Assembly: GCA_019802505.1 (NCBI GenBank)
Contig: JAFMOC010000199.1
Coordinates: 310,001 to 374,000, forward strand
Source: Corydoras sp. C115
Taxonomy: Eukaryota; Chordata; Actinopteri; Siluriformes; Callichthyidae
Reading direction: 5' to 3'
Length of the DNA: 64,000 bases
Shown: positions 63,757 to 64,000 of the stretch, piece by piece
How the letters are laid out: each line of letters opens with the position of its first letter
Numbering within the stretch: the stretch's first letter is position 1
Position numbers and translations under genes: made by a program
The notes under the pieces: generated by a model
The model's input: only the letters and a program-made list of their open reading frames with translations
Told to the model about the DNA's origin: nothing
The model's database searches: none

Positions 63757-64000
63757 CTGAAAAAGTGGCAAAGCTATTACTTTTGTAATTCTAGACACTG
63801 AAGTGTATAGCTGTAAGATCAACTGTATTGCAGAATTGCTCAAGTGTAGACAGCTTTTATGATAAATGTCAACAAATAGGACCAAACACAGGTTTTTGTA
63901 AAGTTTAGTACAGATTTTGATCACTTAATGACCTTCACAAAAAAAAGGAAAGAAGTAAAATTATTTTAGGGAACTTTTACTGTGATGACATTTATTACTA
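63757..64000 (-). other. dscam intron upstream of the transmembrane exon
   Basis: Intronic. The pyrimidine tract and CTTTTTCAG acceptor lie at its lower edge. Nothing else recognised. Confidence 0.7.

Overview
The window is vertebrate nuclear DNA, almost certainly from a teleost fish. The evidence is one conserved animal gene cut into exons by large introns, plus a dense and nested set of typical fish transposons: Tc1/mariner, chromodomain Ty3/gypsy, L1, L2, Rex1-like LINEs and V-domain tRNA-SINEs. No bacterial-type operon, CRISPR array, rRNA or functional tRNA gene is visible. The species cannot be fixed from sequence alone.

The only host gene I can support is the 3' end of dscam (Down syndrome cell adhesion molecule), on the minus strand. 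Seven exons run from 63756 down to 22225. They carry the end of the ectodomain, the transmembrane helix and the whole cytoplasmic tail, ending in the PDZ ligand SYTLV. All seven have matching phases and GT/AG borders. Together they give 1,343 coding bases spread over 41.5 kb. Three introns are large (14.0, 19.7 and 5.5 kb) and filled with transposons. The Ig and fibronectin III exons lie beyond base 64000.

Region by region. 1-20.3 kb is downstream of dscam: LINE, LTR and Tc1 wreckage, including a Rex1-like LINE inside an L1 and a Tc1 inside another Tc1. 20.3-22.2 kb is AT-rich and probably holds the dscam 3' UTR, with one 339-bp MITE. 22.6-36.6 kb is the last intron: a V-SINE, a deleted gypsy, and an L1 holding a deleted LTR element that holds a nearly complete gypsy whose LTRs both carry a tRNA-like SINE. 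36.9-56.6 kb is the next intron: a non-autonomous LTR element full of 27-bp coding repeats, an almost full-length L2, a GC-rich 27/30-bp repeat locus, and broken gypsy copies. 57.7-63.2 kb holds a CA repeat at a splice acceptor, a V-SINE, a solo LTR, inverted LINE-tail repeats, and an L2 piece in a gypsy fragment.

The elements interact mainly by nesting and, by inference, by trans-mobilisation. Most gypsy copies keep LTRs and polypurine tracts but have lost parts of the polymerase, RNase H or integrase. The LTR element at 38.5-41.8 kb has no gag or pol of its own, yet it shares terminal bases with the chromodomain gypsy at 29.6-35.7 kb. The parts I find most worth following are that repeat-coding LTR element, the separate repeat locus at 46.7-47.9 kb, and the SINE carried inside both gypsy LTRs.
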